Assembly (NCBI RefSeq): GCF_900250075.1
Contig: NZ_LT977070.1
Location: forward strand, 2,770,894-2,834,893
Length of the DNA: 64,000 nucleotides
Reading direction: 5' to 3'
Source: Cupriavidus taiwanensis
Lineage (GTDB): Bacteria > Pseudomonadota > Gammaproteobacteria > Burkholderiales > Burkholderiaceae
In this document: positions 44,265 to 50,360 of the stretch, piece by piece
Layout: the number at the start of each line of letters is the position of its first letter
How positions within the stretch are numbered: the first letter of the stretch is position 1
The notes under the pieces: model-generated
The model's input: the letters and a program-made list of their open reading frames with translations, nothing else
Told to the model about the DNA's origin: nothing
Database searches by the model: none
Program-made: the position numbers and the translations under genes

Positions 44265-44276
44265 AGCGTTTGACTT
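44264..44276. promoter_or_regulatory. Putative operator at early promoter P2
   Basis: AAGCGTTTGACTT, matching the P1 palindrome at 10 of 13 positions and overlapping the P2 -35 box in the same way. Confidence 0.4.
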
Positions 44277-44298
44277 ACTGTGATGCGCTTGGCACTAT
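44270..44298 (+). promoter_or_regulatory. Early sigma-70 promoter P2
   Basis: TTGACT (44270-44275), 17-nt spacer, CACTAT (44293-44298), 44 nt before the gene at 44342. Confidence 0.65.
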
Positions 44299-44341
44299 GT
44301 GAACTCCTAAGCAACTCACTTCACCGCAGCAACGAAACACC

Positions 44342-44503
44342 ATGACACACCAAACGAAACCCAAGCGCCGCAAGGCCCCGAAGCGCCGCACAGCAGAGTC
44401 CCTTGTCCGATTCTGCCGCCGCACTCCTACCGCACCTCTTGAGGCCCTGACCCTGGCAGACGTCGCAGACGTTATCGCCCTGCCAGTGCGAGGTGTCGAA
44501 TGA
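44342..44503 (+). CDS. Early small basic protein
   Basis: 53 residues with a very basic N-terminus (KPKRRKAPKRR) and a hydrophobic helical end. Could bind nucleic acid. Directly downstream of P2. Confidence 0.6.
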   Translation: MTHQTKPKRRKAPKRRTAESLVRFCRRTPTAPLEALTLADVADVIALPVRGVE

Positions 44504-44553
44504 CGGCCCCGCGTAGGAGAAGAGCCTGGACCCTGGTTGTCTACGGTCACAGA

Positions 44554-44634
44554 TAGCGCGTTTTGCCCATTTCGCAGTGCTCCAGTTCTAGCCGCTCTCA
44601 CGGGGCGGCTACGGCGGGCGCATTGACCCGGACA
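44554..44634 (+). promoter_or_regulatory. Early leader repeat, copy 1
   Basis: A 34-nt element (44554-44587) identical at 31 positions to 45098-45131, followed by a hairpin AGCCGC/GCGGCT and the tail GCGGGCGCATTGACCCGGA, also shared. It precedes the acidic protein gene. May be a promoter/operator plus RNA processing site. Confidence 0.55.
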
Positions 44635-44663
44635 GACGACCACAACAGACACAAGGACACACC

Positions 44664-45095
44664 ATGACTACCGAAATCACCCATGCCGACATCCTGGACC
44701 TGCGCGACATCACCGACCGCGTAGAGGACCTGGAGAGCCAGAAGGAAGACGCAGAACTCGCGGAGGACTCCAGCGCCGCCATGCGCGAGTGGGACGCATC
44801 CGAAGAGGCGCACGAACTGTCGCAACTGCTGGCCCTGCTGGACGAACTGCGTGGATACGGCGGCAATCACCAGTGGCGCGGCGACTGGTACCCGGACATC
44901 CTCATCGCAGAGGACCACTTCCAGGACTACGCACAGGAACTTGCGGAGGACTGCGGGATGGTCACGAAGGGCGCTCAGTGGCCGAACAACTGCATTGATT
45001 GGGAACAGGCCGCCCGCGAGCTCAAGATGGATTACACGTACGTCCGCGTGACCCTGGGCCATAACGGGCAGGAAGGCGATTACTACTACCGCTGA
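44664..45095 (+). CDS. Acidic early protein, candidate DNA mimic / antirestriction
   Basis: 143 residues with 34 Asp/Glu against 11 Lys/Arg, largely helical (ILDLRDITDRVEDLESQKED). The C-terminal part HFQDYAQELAEDCG...NNCIDWEQAARELKMDYT resembles a common phage family sometimes linked to ArdA-type antirestriction proteins. T7 expresses its acidic DNA mimic Ocr from an equivalent early position. Function here is inferred from charge and position only. It has its own leader repeat upstream. Confidence 0.65.
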   Translation: MTTEITHADILDLRDITDRVEDLESQKEDAELAEDSSAAMREWDASEEAHELSQLLALLDELRGYGGNHQWRGDWYPDILIAEDHFQDYAQELAEDCGMVTKGAQWPNNCIDWEQAARELKMDYTYVRVTLGHNGQEGDYYYR

Positions 45096-45097
45096 GG

Positions 45098-45240
45098 TAG
45101 CGCGTTTCGCCCATTCCACAGTGCTCCAGTTACAGGCCCTGCGGGGCCTCTAGCGGGCGCATTGACCCGGAACAGTCCGCACCCTGAGTGCGTCAGTGCG
45201 AGCCCCTTGCGAGGGGGTTCCTGCGGGCGCATTTGAGCGG
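45098..45240 (+). promoter_or_regulatory. Early leader repeats, copies 2 and 3
   Basis: Copy 2 (45098-45131) matches copy 1 at 31 of 34 positions, followed by hairpin GGCCC/GGGGCC and GCGGGCGCATTGACCCGGA. A third unit (about 45184-45240) keeps only the hairpin (CCCCTTGCGAGGGG) and GCGGGCGCATTTGAGCGG. No gene in this interval. Confidence 0.55.
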
Positions 45241-45262
45241 GCTACATGACAAGGGACTCACC

Positions 45263-45484
45263 ATGACACGAACAGTTGACCGCATCCGCGCGGATCACGA
45301 AGCGAACCAGGACGCGCAGCGCGTTATCGACGTCACGCCGACCTGGAGCGCCGTCCTGCCGTATCTGCTGGTCGGTATCGAATCCGGGAACGCCGAGGGC
45401 AAGCGCATCGCCCGCGAAGAACTTGCGCGGATGGCACGGGCGGCGGACCTCTACAACGCATCGCGTAAGGGGGACGCGCAATGA
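45263..45484 (+). CDS. Early small protein 6
   Basis: 73 residues, helical (VDRIRADHEANQDAQRVIDV, GKRIAREELARMARAADLYN). Unrecognised. First of five tightly spaced genes ending at 46144. Confidence 0.6.
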   Translation: MTRTVDRIRADHEANQDAQRVIDVTPTWSAVLPYLLVGIESGNAEGKRIAREELARMARAADLYNASRKGDAQ

Positions 45485-45603
45485 CCATCATCTACCGCAC
45501 CGAACAGGCGTTTTATGACGGCGTGGCAGCCCTGGTGGCCCGTGGTCTGACATTCCGCGCCGACTTCGAAGGCATGACCGTGACGCTCCTGGGGGGCTAC
45601 TGA
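45481..45603 (+). CDS. Early small protein 7
   Basis: 40 residues, ATGA overlap with the previous gene and TGATG with the next. Compact alpha/beta-like sequence ending in VTLLGGY. Unrecognised. Confidence 0.55.
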   Translation: MTIIYRTEQAFYDGVAALVARGLTFRADFEGMTVTLLGGY

Positions 45604-45716
45604 TGACCCGCCAGCGCCGCACCCTGCCCCGGCGCGTCCCTGAGATCGTTTGGACGTGCTGCGCCTTCGTGGTCTTCACCCTGCCCGCGTTCGCGGACTT
45701 CCTGAACCGGGGGTGA
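45603..45716 (+). CDS. Early small membrane protein
   Basis: 37 residues, basic N-terminus (RQRRTLPRR) and one short hydrophobic segment (IVWTCCAFVVFTLPAF). Coupled to the preceding gene. Could act at the membrane; function unknown. Confidence 0.55.
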   Translation: MTRQRRTLPRRVPEIVWTCCAFVVFTLPAFADFLNRG

Positions 45717-45720
45717 CGCC

Positions 45721-45897
45721 ATGGCGATCAAGTTCCTACCGCGCGACCTGGAGTGCATGGCCCTGGGGTTCATGACGCCGGGCGCGGACTCTCTCAACGC
45801 CGCCGAGCATCTACAGGACGCGCTTAAACGCGCTTGGGGATGGGACGTGACCCTCGCCTTTGCGCGGGACGTCATCGAGTTCCTAGAGGGGCGATGA
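45721..45897 (+). CDS. Early small protein 9
   Basis: 58 residues, helical (AAEHLQDALKRAWGWDVTLAFARDVIEFLEG). Unrecognised. Confidence 0.55.
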   Translation: MAIKFLPRDLECMALGFMTPGADSLNAAEHLQDALKRAWGWDVTLAFARDVIEFLEGR

Positions 45898-45898
45898 C

Positions 45899-46144
45899 AT
45901 GCCGAGCAAACCAAGGCCGGTACGCGTGGCCCTCAACGTGCAAGGCGAGGACAACGCGCAGGCAATCTTTGACGTCCTGGCCGCGCAGGACCGTAAGGTC
46001 GGCATGGGCCGCAAGCGGGCTACGTGGTGGTTCGTCGCGTTCAATCTGCGGCCCGGTGAAACGCCGGGCGAGATGCTCGCGCACATCCGCTCCCTGTTCC
46101 CTCGCGCCCGCATCGGGCTCCAGGACGTCTTTATCTCCCGCTGA
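45899..46144 (+). CDS. Early small protein 10
   Basis: 81 residues, basic, with alternating strands and helices (VRVALNVQGEDNAQAIFDVLAAQDR, EMLAHIRSLFPRARIGLQDVFIS). Unrecognised; a small RNA- or protein-binding fold is plausible. Confidence 0.6.
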   Translation: MPSKPRPVRVALNVQGEDNAQAIFDVLAAQDRKVGMGRKRATWWFVAFNLRPGETPGEMLAHIRSLFPRARIGLQDVFISR

Positions 46145-46157
46145 GACTTCACCAGAC

Positions 46158-46187
46158 GCCCCAGGATCGCATAACGCGGTCCGGGGC
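46158..46187 (+). other. Hairpin in early region
   Basis: GCCCCAGGA (46158-46166) pairs with TCCGGGGC (46180-46187) around a 13-nt loop, between two early genes. No T tract. Confidence 0.5.
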
Positions 46188-46204
46188 TCACTGCCCTACA
46201 CACC

Positions 46205-46387
46205 ATGACAATGAACGCACAGCAGCGCCTCTGGGGCCTGCCCGTCAATCCGCAGTTTTACAGTGATCCCCCGCACGTCTGCATAGTGCGCGGGCATTGG
46301 GTCTGCGTGGGCCGCGAGACCATCCGTACAGGCGGTACGGCGCGGCAAGCGTACGCGCTTGGGTCGGGGAGGTCCGCCGCCGTCTGA
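46205..46387 (+). CDS. Early small protein 11 (tentative)
   Basis: 60 residues (MNAQQRLWGLPVNPQFYSDPP...). No clear ribosome binding site and no overlap with neighbours, so less certain than the genes before it. Confidence 0.4.
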   Translation: MTMNAQQRLWGLPVNPQFYSDPPHVCIVRGHWVCVGRETIRTGGTARQAYALGSGRSAAV

Positions 46388-46536
46388 CTGCGCCCTTCGG
46401 GGGCATGGAGAACGCCCCGCACGGCATGCTGGCTACCCTGCCGCGCTACAGGCCCCGAGGCGCGACCCGGCGCGGCCCGTCGTCCCCACGTTTCGAGTAG
46501 TGCGCTTCCCTGGCCTCCCGGCGACGTTCGAGTCAC

Positions 46537-46683
46537 CTACTTGAGCGCCGCCTTCTGAGCCTTAGGGGTCGCCATTACAGCCCAGATAAAGCCGTACAGC
46601 GTATCACGCAGGGGTGGGGTATCGCCCCATTCTTGAGCGACGTAAAGTCCCCATTCCGAATGTGCCGCACCCGTTTGGGGCAC
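46537..46683 (-). CDS. Possible minus-strand small gene or remnant
   Basis: 48 codons from GTG 46683 (VPQTGAAHSEWGLYVAQEWG...ATPKAQKAALK). Residue use looks protein-like, with a well-formed helical end, and it would be the only minus-strand gene of the prophage. There is no clear ribosome binding site and the frame extends upstream without an ATG, so it may be the 3' remnant of a longer gene. Confidence 0.3.
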   Translation of the reverse strand: MPQTGAAHSEWGLYVAQEWGDTPPLRDTLYGFIWAVMATPKAQKAALK

Positions 46684-46730
46684 GCCGGAAGAGGGGTCAA
46701 AACCGATACGAGATTCCCCGAGTCTTTGCC

Positions 46731-46753
46731 GAGTAAATCAGTACATGGCAAGG
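46731..46753 (+). promoter_or_regulatory. Putative phage RNAP promoter C
   Basis: GAGTAAATCAGTACATGG, identical to copy B over 18 nt. Followed at 46778 by a long hairpin. Confidence 0.6.
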
Positions 46754-46777
46754 GCCGAGAGGAATCCTTAAGACTGT

Positions 46778-46815
46778 CTTATAGACGTCCTATAGAACCA
46801 TAGGAGGTCTATAAG
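46778..46815. other. 16-bp inverted repeat upstream of repressor
   Basis: CTTATAGACGTCCTAT (46778-46793) and ATAGGAGGTCTATAAG (46800-46815) pair at 15 of 16 positions across the loop AGAACC. The overlapping palindrome TAAGACTGTCTTA lies at 46769-46781. Could be an operator or an RNA hairpin. Confidence 0.7.
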
Positions 46816-46958
46816 AGAGCCTTGCGCGAGTAGCTGTTGCAGATAATGCGATGGCAGCTATGAAGTGAGTGACTCTGTTGTATTCCGCCCGATAGAATCC
46901 GCTCCTGAAGTTTGTAGCTGTCCTCCTGAGTTACAATTTGAGTTCTTTGGAGATCACC

Positions 46959-47336
46959 ATGACTGTCAAGCTGGATTCGAGTAACGCCGTGCTACGCGGC
47001 CGATTCGGAGCGTGGATCAAGGAGCGCCGCGAGGCCCTGGGGTACACACAATTAGAAATGTCGTCCAAGGTCAATTATGCGTACGCCGCCATGGTGTCGC
47101 AGATTGAGCGAGGCGCCAGCGCACTGCCTCCGCACGACCTTCGCCTCTGGGCGGAAGTCCTGGAGGTGAAACCTGACGAGTTTGCAATGACGTACTTGTA
47201 CTACTGCCAACCGTTCATTTATCAATGTTTGACGGGAAAAGACCCTTATGTTGCCGAACGCCTCCCCAAAGCCCCAAAAACAGTCATGTCAGCGCCCGGT
47301 CGCCCGAGCGTGCGCCGTGCACGGGATGCTCACTGA
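46959..47336 (+). CDS. Cro/CI-type transcriptional repressor
   Basis: 125 residues. N-terminal HTH_3 domain: RFGAWIKERREALGYTQLEMSSKV...AYAAMVSQIERGASALPPHDLRLWAEVL. The C-terminal 45 residues are basic and lack a LexA-type autoprotease motif, so induction would not follow the classical RecA cleavage route. ATG 46959 has GGAG 7 nt upstream. As the only clear HTH repressor next to the integrase, it is the likely lysogeny regulator. Confidence 0.82.
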   Translation: MTVKLDSSNAVLRGRFGAWIKERREALGYTQLEMSSKVNYAYAAMVSQIERGASALPPHDLRLWAEVLEVKPDEFAMTYLYYCQPFIYQCLTGKDPYVAERLPKAPKTVMSAPGRPSVRRARDAH

Positions 47337-47577
47337 CGTTAGCTGGTGCAAAGTGGGGCCGCTGTACGTGGAGCACGACGCGGCATTCTTCAACGTAGAG
47401 CTCGCGGACTCGGAGCTCCTGGTGTCGGCCATGCCGGACGGCTACATCACGGTCTCGGACGTCTTCGGCGCGAACGCGCTGCGGTGGAATGCTGACCGCA
47501 CGGGCGTCCACATGGAGGTCTACGAGATGGTCAAGCAATTGTCGGGAGGGAGCCATGAGCATCTACAAACGGCCTGA
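47326..47577 (+). CDS. Hypothetical protein between repressor and integrase
   Basis: 83 residues from ATG 47326, overlapping the repressor end by 11 nt and the integrase start by 23 nt. Beta-rich, acidic (VEHDAAFFNVELADSELLVSAM...). Unrecognised; the tight coupling suggests a lysogeny or recombination accessory role. An upstream in-frame ATG at 47248 is less likely. Confidence 0.6.
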   Translation: MLTDVSWCKVGPLYVEHDAAFFNVELADSELLVSAMPDGYITVSDVFGANALRWNADRTGVHMEVYEMVKQLSGGSHEHLQTA

Positions 47578-48763
47578 TGGGGCCGGATACTGGTACGAGT
47601 TCGTCCTGAAGGGCAAGAGGTTCCGGGGGGCAACCGGGACTGACAACCCGTCGGAGGCTCGCCAGATCGAAGCGCAAAAGCGCTTGGAGGCCGCAGAGGC
47701 CATGCGCCGCGACGCGCTAGGGGTGAAGCGTTTGACCCTGTACGTTGTCGCCCAGATGTGGCTCACTGAGACCCAGAAGGTTCTGAGCGACACGCGCAAC
47801 AACGCCAGCCGCGTCCGCAAGCTCTTCGGGACCGAATTGGTCTGGACGAAGATCAAGGGCCATCCCGACGGCGGCGAGTGGACCCCACGGGAGAACGCGC
47901 GGTACGGCCTGAGCAAGACCATGATGGTCGATGAGCTCACCCAGGCCGACCTTCTGAGCCTTAAACGGGAGCGTTTGACTGAGGGCAACTCGCCTTCCAC
48001 GATCAACCGTGAGATGGCGCTGGTCCAGTCGCTCCTGGGATTCGCGGAGGCCATGGGAGTCTCCATGCCGGCGCGGGCGATCATCTGGGACGCCAAGCGG
48101 AACCGGGCGGCCAGCGCCAAGATGCCAAAGACGCCCCCGAAGACCCGCTGGCTCACCCTGGCCGAGGAAGAGAAGCTGCTGGGCTACATGCGCGAGCGCG
48201 TGAGGCCCGAGGACGTCGCCTGGATCGACGCGCTGGAGCTCAGCACCCTGCTGCTGGACACCGGGGCGCGGTACTCGGAGATCGCCGGGATGCGGTGGGA
48301 CCAGGTGAGCCTGGAGGGGGACGTGATGATCGACCTCCAGCGGAGCAAGACTCGGAACAGGTCCTGGCTGAAGGTCACGAAGCGTGCTGCGGCGATCCTG
48401 AGGCGGCGCAAGCCGGCCACGCCGGGCACCTACGTCTTCCCGGCCCAGGTAGCGGTCGCTCGGGGCACCATGGCCTACTCTCGTGAGGACGAGCCGCGCG
48501 GCCACGCCACGAAGAAGATTCAGCAGGCTATCGAAGAGTGCGGGCTGAACGAGAACGCGGCCCAGGTCGGTCGGGTGACGCCCCATACCTTCCGGGACAC
48601 CTACGCGAGCCGGCTGGCCCAGGCGGGCATCTCCCTGGCGGAGATCGCCAACATCCTGGGGCATAGCTCGACGCAGATGACTGAGAAGTACGCCCATCTG
48701 TGCCCTGACCGGGCGGGCGAGAAGGCGGCGGATGTCCTGGACCGGCTGATGCACGCCGAGTAA
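47555..48763 (+). CDS. Tyrosine-family phage integrase
   Basis: 402 residues. N-terminal arm-binding and core-binding regions, then the catalytic domain with R239 (DTGARYSE), K265 (RSKTRNR), H344 and R347 (HTFRDTY), H370 (ILGHSS) and Tyr 379 (MTEKYAHL). ATG 47555 has GGGAGGG 6 nt upstream. It catalyses integration at the tRNA-Lys 3' end; attR begins 307 nt downstream. No excisionase was recognised. Its stop codon is part of promoter motif D. Confidence 0.95.
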   Translation: MSIYKRPDGAGYWYEFVLKGKRFRGATGTDNPSEARQIEAQKRLEAAEAMRRDALGVKRLTLYVVAQMWLTETQKVLSDTRNNASRVRKLFGTELVWTKIKGHPDGGEWTPRENARYGLSKTMMVDELTQADLLSLKRERLTEGNSPSTINREMALVQSLLGFAEAMGVSMPARAIIWDAKRNRAASAKMPKTPPKTRWLTLAEEEKLLGYMRERVRPEDVAWIDALELSTLLLDTGARYSEIAGMRWDQVSLEGDVMIDLQRSKTRNRSWLKVTKRAAAILRRRKPATPGTYVFPAQVAVARGTMAYSREDEPRGHATKKIQQAIEECGLNENAAQVGRVTPHTFRDTYASRLAQAGISLAEIANILGHSSTQMTEKYAHLCPDRAGEKAADVLDRLMHAE

Positions 48764-48780
48764 ATCCGTACAGGGTGACG
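48758..48780 (+). promoter_or_regulatory. Putative phage RNAP promoter D
   Basis: GAGTAAATCCGTACAGGG, then a hairpin AGGG/CCCT (about 48772-48785). Starts on the last codon of the integrase gene. Confidence 0.6.
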
Positions 48781-49069
48781 GCCCTATGCCGGACTCATGG
48801 GAACCGGGCGGCTGGAAGCCGCAACCCGGAGATACCGAGGGCGGCTAAGGCGGGGATCGGAGTAAATCAGTACAGGGTGACGACCCTATGCGGACGGCGC
48901 GAACCGGGCAAAGCTCCCGGAGGGCGGACGACCCGATCCGAAGTCATAGGTTTTGTTTGTCATGGTGATTGGTGGGGCCGCCTGTATGGGGTCCCACGTT
49001 TTTAACCACGATGAAGGACCCCACGGTAAGTAACTCACTTCAATACTTACCCTGGAGCCCTTGAAGAAT
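48764..49069. other. Non-coding interval between integrase and attR
   Basis: 306 nt without a gene. Contains motifs D and E, hairpins TGGGGTCC/GGACCCCA (48987-49023) and GGTAAGTA/TACTTACC (49025-49051). In the excised form it would form the leader of the split RNA polymerase gene. Confidence 0.6.
48860..48882 (+). promoter_or_regulatory. Putative phage RNAP promoter E
   Basis: GAGTAAATCAGTACAGGG, then AGGGTGACGACCCT hairpin. Motifs D and E lie 102 bp apart and share about 35 nt plus a GAACCGGGC block, so they look like a tandem duplication. Confidence 0.6.
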
Positions 49070-49115
49070 CTGGTGGGTCGTGCGTGACTCGAACACGCGA
49101 CCAACGGATTAAAAG
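49070..49115. repeat. attR core (46 bp)
   Basis: Identical to 2733-2778; forms the 3' end of the intact tRNA-Lys gene. Confidence 0.95.
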
Positions 49116-49146
49116 TCCGCTGCTCTACCGACTGAGCTAACGACCC
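49071..49146 (-). tRNA. tRNA-Lys (anticodon UUU)
   Basis: 76 nt including CCA: GGGTCGT acceptor, AGCTCAGTCGGTAGAGC D arm, anticodon loop CTTTTAA, GTTCGAGTC T loop and ACGACCC 3' strand. The gene is kept intact by the integration because the att core supplies its 3' end, but its original terminator is now at 2684-2725. Confidence 0.97.
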
Positions 49147-49163
49147 GAAAAAACAGAACCGCG

Positions 49164-49193
49164 ATTATAGTGATGCGATTCTCGATGTGTCAA
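49164..49193 (-). promoter_or_regulatory. Promoter of tRNA-Lys
   Basis: On the minus strand TTGACA (49193-49188), 18-nt spacer, TATAAT (49169-49164): both boxes match consensus exactly. Start point about 10 nt before the tRNA. Confidence 0.85.
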
Positions 49194-49214
49194 GGGCATG
49201 GCTCGCCAGCGCGC

Positions 49215-50330
49215 TTACACCATGCGTTCGAGGCGCCACATCTGGTAGCGGAACGCCAGCACTGCGCCAAGCAGTATGCCGGCCAGCGCAATGAACGAGC
49301 CCAGCGCCAGCGTCGAAACGCCCGACAGCCCCTGCCCCACCGTGCAGCCCAGCGCCGTGACCCCGCCCGCGCCCATCAGGATGCCGCCGACCATGTGATT
49401 GGCGACGTCCTCGGCATTGCCGAAGCCTTCCCAGCGGAAGGTGCGCGTGGCCAGCGCATACGCTGCCGCGCCAGCGATCACGCCGAACACGCTGACGATG
49501 CCGATGGTCAGCACCTTGCTCTTGTCGCTGAACATCATCAGCCAGTCGAGCGTGTAGGCATACGGCGCGACGAAGCTCAGGCTTTCCATGCGGCCGCTGT
49601 TGGTCGAGACGAACAGTTCTTCCAGCGTATTGGGGTCTTCGGCGACGTAGCCCATGTGACCCGACACATACCACATCGCCACGATGATCAGGCCCACGCC
49701 GATGCCGCCCAGCAGGTTGTCGAAGGTGCGGAAACCGCGCCCGGCCAGCGCCCACGCCGCCAGCACGCCGCCCAGCGCCAGGCCCAGCCCCAGTTGCAGC
49801 ACGGAACGCGCCGCGCCGGTGCCCTGCGCCAGCACCGACGGCAGGTCCTGCGTGGTCGGCAGCGCCAGCGCCACCGCGTCGACGGTATTGACGCGCACCA
49901 CGCCGAACAGGCCGCGCAGCGTCATGTAGGCCGACAGCCCCAGGAACACGAACACCACCAGCGACTTCAGGTTGCCCGCGCCGATGCGCACCAGCGTCTT
50001 GCTGCCGCAGCCGGACGCCAGCACCATGCCGAAGCCGAACATCAGCCCGCCGGCCAGCGCCGACAGCCACGCCAGCTTGCTCGCGGCATAGATGGTCTTG
50101 GTCGGGTCGATGGCGCCGTTCCAGGCCAGCACGCCGGTGCCGATCATGGCCACGCCGATCGCCAGCACCCACATGCGCATGCGACTCCAGTCGCCCATGT
50201 TGACGATGTCCGAGACCGCCCCCATGGTGCAGAAGTGGGTGCGCTGCAGCACCGCGCCGAACAGGAAGGTCAGGACAAAGGTGCTCAGCAGCACCGAGCG
50301 CGACAGCGCGGCAAGATCGATTTCAGGCAT
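49215..50330 (-). CDS. YeeE/YedE-family sulfur-compound transporter
   Basis: 371 residues with about nine or ten hydrophobic helices. Two internally related halves carry the family motifs GFGMVLASGCGSKTLVRIG and GGVTALGCTVGQGLSG with conserved cysteines, as in TsuA-type thiosulfate transporters. Likely imports thiosulfate or a related sulfur species. Confidence 0.88.
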   Translation of the reverse strand: MPEIDLAALSRSVLLSTFVLTFLFGAVLQRTHFCTMGAVSDIVNMGDWSRMRMWVLAIGVAMIGTGVLAWNGAIDPTKTIYAASKLAWLSALAGGLMFGFGMVLASGCGSKTLVRIGAGNLKSLVVFVFLGLSAYMTLRGLFGVVRVNTVDAVALALPTTQDLPSVLAQGTGAARSVLQLGLGLALGGVLAAWALAGRGFRTFDNLLGGIGVGLIIVAMWYVSGHMGYVAEDPNTLEELFVSTNSGRMESLSFVAPYAYTLDWLMMFSDKSKVLTIGIVSVFGVIAGAAAYALATRTFRWEGFGNAEDVANHMVGGILMGAGGVTALGCTVGQGLSGVSTLALGSFIALAGILLGAVLAFRYQMWRLERMV

Positions 50331-50360
50331 GGGGCGGGAACGGCGGACTCAGGCTCAGGA

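Larger units (their letters stand above)
46388..46958. other. Intergenic region between early genes and repressor
   Basis: 571 nt. Holds a possible 31-codon frame (46405-46500), a small minus-strand frame (46537-46683), promoter motif C (46731), the palindrome TAAGACTGTCTTA (46769-46781), a 16-bp hairpin (46778-46815) and probable host promoter sequence for the repressor, for example TACAAT at 46932 or TAGAAT near 46893. This is probably the lysogeny control region. Confidence 0.5.
2733..49115. mobile_element. Integrated T7-like temperate podovirus (prophage)
   Basis: Bounded by a 46-bp perfect repeat made of the 3' end of tRNA-Lys, with a tyrosine integrase adjacent to the right end. Contents follow the T7 order: single-subunit RNA polymerase, SSB, primase-helicase, DNA polymerase, exonuclease, portal, scaffold, capsid, tail tubes, three or four internal virion proteins, T7-type tail fibre, terminase. 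All recognisable genes are full length or overlap their neighbours tightly, and no insertion sequences or obvious frameshifts were seen, so the element looks recently acquired and potentially inducible. The coding strand is + throughout, apart from one doubtful small frame. Confidence 0.96.
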
